Shown here: one piece after another, positions 63,326 to 64,000 of the stretch
Numbering within the stretch: the stretch's first letter is position 1
How the letters are laid out: the number at the start of each line of letters is the position of its first letter
Source of the DNA: Robbsia sp. KACC 23696
GTDB lineage: Bacteria > Pseudomonadota > Gammaproteobacteria > Burkholderiales > Burkholderiaceae
Assembly (NCBI RefSeq): GCF_039852015.1
Contig: NZ_CP156626.1
Span: forward strand, 620,001 to 684,000
Direction: 5' to 3'
Length of the DNA: 64,000 nt
Notes under the pieces: generated by a model
What the model was told of the DNA's origin: nothing
What the model saw: only the letters and a program-made list of their open reading frames with translations
Databases searched by the model: none
Position numbers and translations under genes: made by a program

Positions 63326-64000
63326 ATGAAAACCTTCCGTCCGATTGTTCCCGTCTTCGCTTTGGTGATGACAATGCTGGGAGCGTGTTCGCACACCTGG
63401 GTGCAGTCGGAATACCAGAAGCCGCAAGGATTTGCGACCTGGTCGGATACACCGGCGACGGCGTACCAAATTCAGCCCGGCGATGAGTTGGCGATCAATC
63501 TGCCGTTTAATGCCGAATTGAATTACCGCGGCCCCGTTGCGCCGGACGGCACGTTCGCGATGCCTTTCGCGGGCACGATCGAGGCTGGCGGATTAACAAC
63601 AGCGCAGCTCGCCGATAATATCAATAAAGCGCTCGCGACCAGTGGCGTCACGGCAAACGCGCATGCTGCCGTAGGAATCGCGCAAACGGCAGCGCGCGTG
63701 TATGTGGGCGGGCAGGTCAAGCAGCCGGGCCAGATCACGCTCGAAGCCGGCATGAGCGTCATGCAGGCGATCATGGCGGCGCAGGGATTGTTGGATACCG
63801 CGCGCAGCCACGAGGTGGTCGTGATACGTCGGAGCCCCGATGGTCGACCGATGATCCGGACGGTCGACCTCGATGCGCTGACGCACCGCGGCGATCCGCG
63901 GCAGGATATCGTGTTGCGGCCAACCGACACTATTTTTGTGCCCAAGTCGTCGATCGCCGAGGTGGATCAGTGGGTCGATCAGAATTTGAATCAAGCGATC
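63326..64000 (+). CDS. Polysaccharide export outer-membrane lipoprotein (Wza/GumB-like), partial
   Basis: The frame opens at ATG 63326 and runs off the window after 225 codons. A lipoprotein signal (MTMLGAC, lipid-bearing Cys at about residue 21) is followed by the polysaccharide-export domain (about 47-125: YQIQPGDELAINL, APDGTFAMPFAG) and the start of an SLBB repeat (RVYVGGQVKQPGQITLEAGMSV split over the fold). It should form the outer-membrane channel for exopolysaccharide, partner of the divergent Wzc-like protein. No strong ribosome-binding site is seen before the ATG. Confidence 0.9.
   Translation, partial: MKTFRPIVPVFALVMTMLGACSHTWVQSEYQKPQGFATWSDTPATAYQIQPGDELAINLPFNAELNYRGPVAPDGTFAMPFAGTIEAGGLTTAQLADNINKALATSGVTANAHAAVGIAQTAARVYVGGQVKQPGQITLEAGMSVMQAIMAAQGLLDTARSHEVVVIRRSPDGRPMIRTVDLDALTHRGDPRQDIVLRPTDTIFVPKSSIAEVDQWVDQNLNQAI

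Noticed and set aside
1-64000. Mobile elements, prophage, CRISPR arrays, rRNA and tRNA
   Set aside because: No transposase, integrase, terminal inverted repeats, regularly spaced repeats or tRNA cloverleaf sequences were recognised on reading both strands; a computed scan could still find a degenerate one.

Overview
The window looks like chromosomal DNA of a beta-proteobacterium of the order Burkholderiales (Burkholderia/Robbsia-like). The grounds are the high GC with Burkholderia-type codon use, a Burkholderia-style trimeric porin, the gene content (kdpFABCDE, XapX/DUF1427, a MocR regulator, several LysR regulators) and the short-spaced operons. The genus is an inference. No rRNA, tRNA, IS element, phage gene or CRISPR array was seen. 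Gene density is high and most loci are metabolic, transport or regulatory.

Region by region. 1-4271 (minus): a compact operon of a carrier protein, an acyl-CoA-dehydrogenase-like flavoprotein, a tRNA-independent class II synthetase homologue (amino acid:[carrier protein] ligase type) and a tandem alpha/beta-hydrolase; this is the best candidate for an under-described system. 4272-5078 is an AT-richer gene-free stretch. 5079-5819: a yybP-ykoY manganese riboswitch with an overlapping terminator in front of mntP. 5816-8155: a DMT exporter with a divergent LysR regulator and a glutamine-amidotransferase pseudogene. 8231-9525: a NiCoT cobalt/nickel transporter behind a cobalamin riboswitch. 9656-11715: a VOC protein, then a dapA homologue flanked by two small proteins that resemble each other. 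12047-20479: the kdp potassium-ATPase operon with an extra microprotein and the KdpDE two-component system. 20580-31962: lactonase, chemoreceptor, porin, GST, TauD-type dioxygenase, lone ABC ATPase, NCS1 permease plus amidase, PpnP, YkgJ-type protein. 32051-36599: 2-hydroxyacid dehydrogenase, NmrA-like protein divergent from an HxlR regulator across a perfect 15-bp palindrome, nitroreductase, SDR. 36664-43469: Tat-exported bicupin (oxalate-decarboxylase type), AraC regulator overlapping a single-domain response regulator, MntH, and a convergent FixJ-like regulator and PAS histidine kinase. 43525-46220: PNPOx-fold protein and GST divergent from a LysR regulator. 46275-49114: LysR, DUF1028 protein, an AroQ-like protein with altered active site and a detached TOBE domain, probably remnants of an ABC-transporter operon. 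49348-58605: FMO-like flavoprotein, dienelactone hydrolase, MocR regulator divergent from an AhpD-like protein, lipocalin lipoprotein, YcaC-like hydrolase, secreted double-VOC protein, alginate-export-type outer-membrane protein, XapX protein. 58632-64000: the edge of an exopolysaccharide locus with acyltransferase, DUF6492-type transferase, a Wzz/Wzc-like protein with a degenerate kinase domain and, divergently, a Wza-type export lipoprotein cut by the window end.

Themes. Metal homeostasis recurs: Mn export under a Mn riboswitch, Mn import (MntH) next to a cupin likely to need Mn, Co/Ni uptake under a B12 riboswitch, and K+ uptake by Kdp. Several loci follow a divergent regulator/target layout (LysR-DMT, HxlR-NmrA, LysR-GST, MocR-AhpD). 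Start sites were chosen from visible ribosome-binding sites where possible; functions come from motif recognition without database searches.
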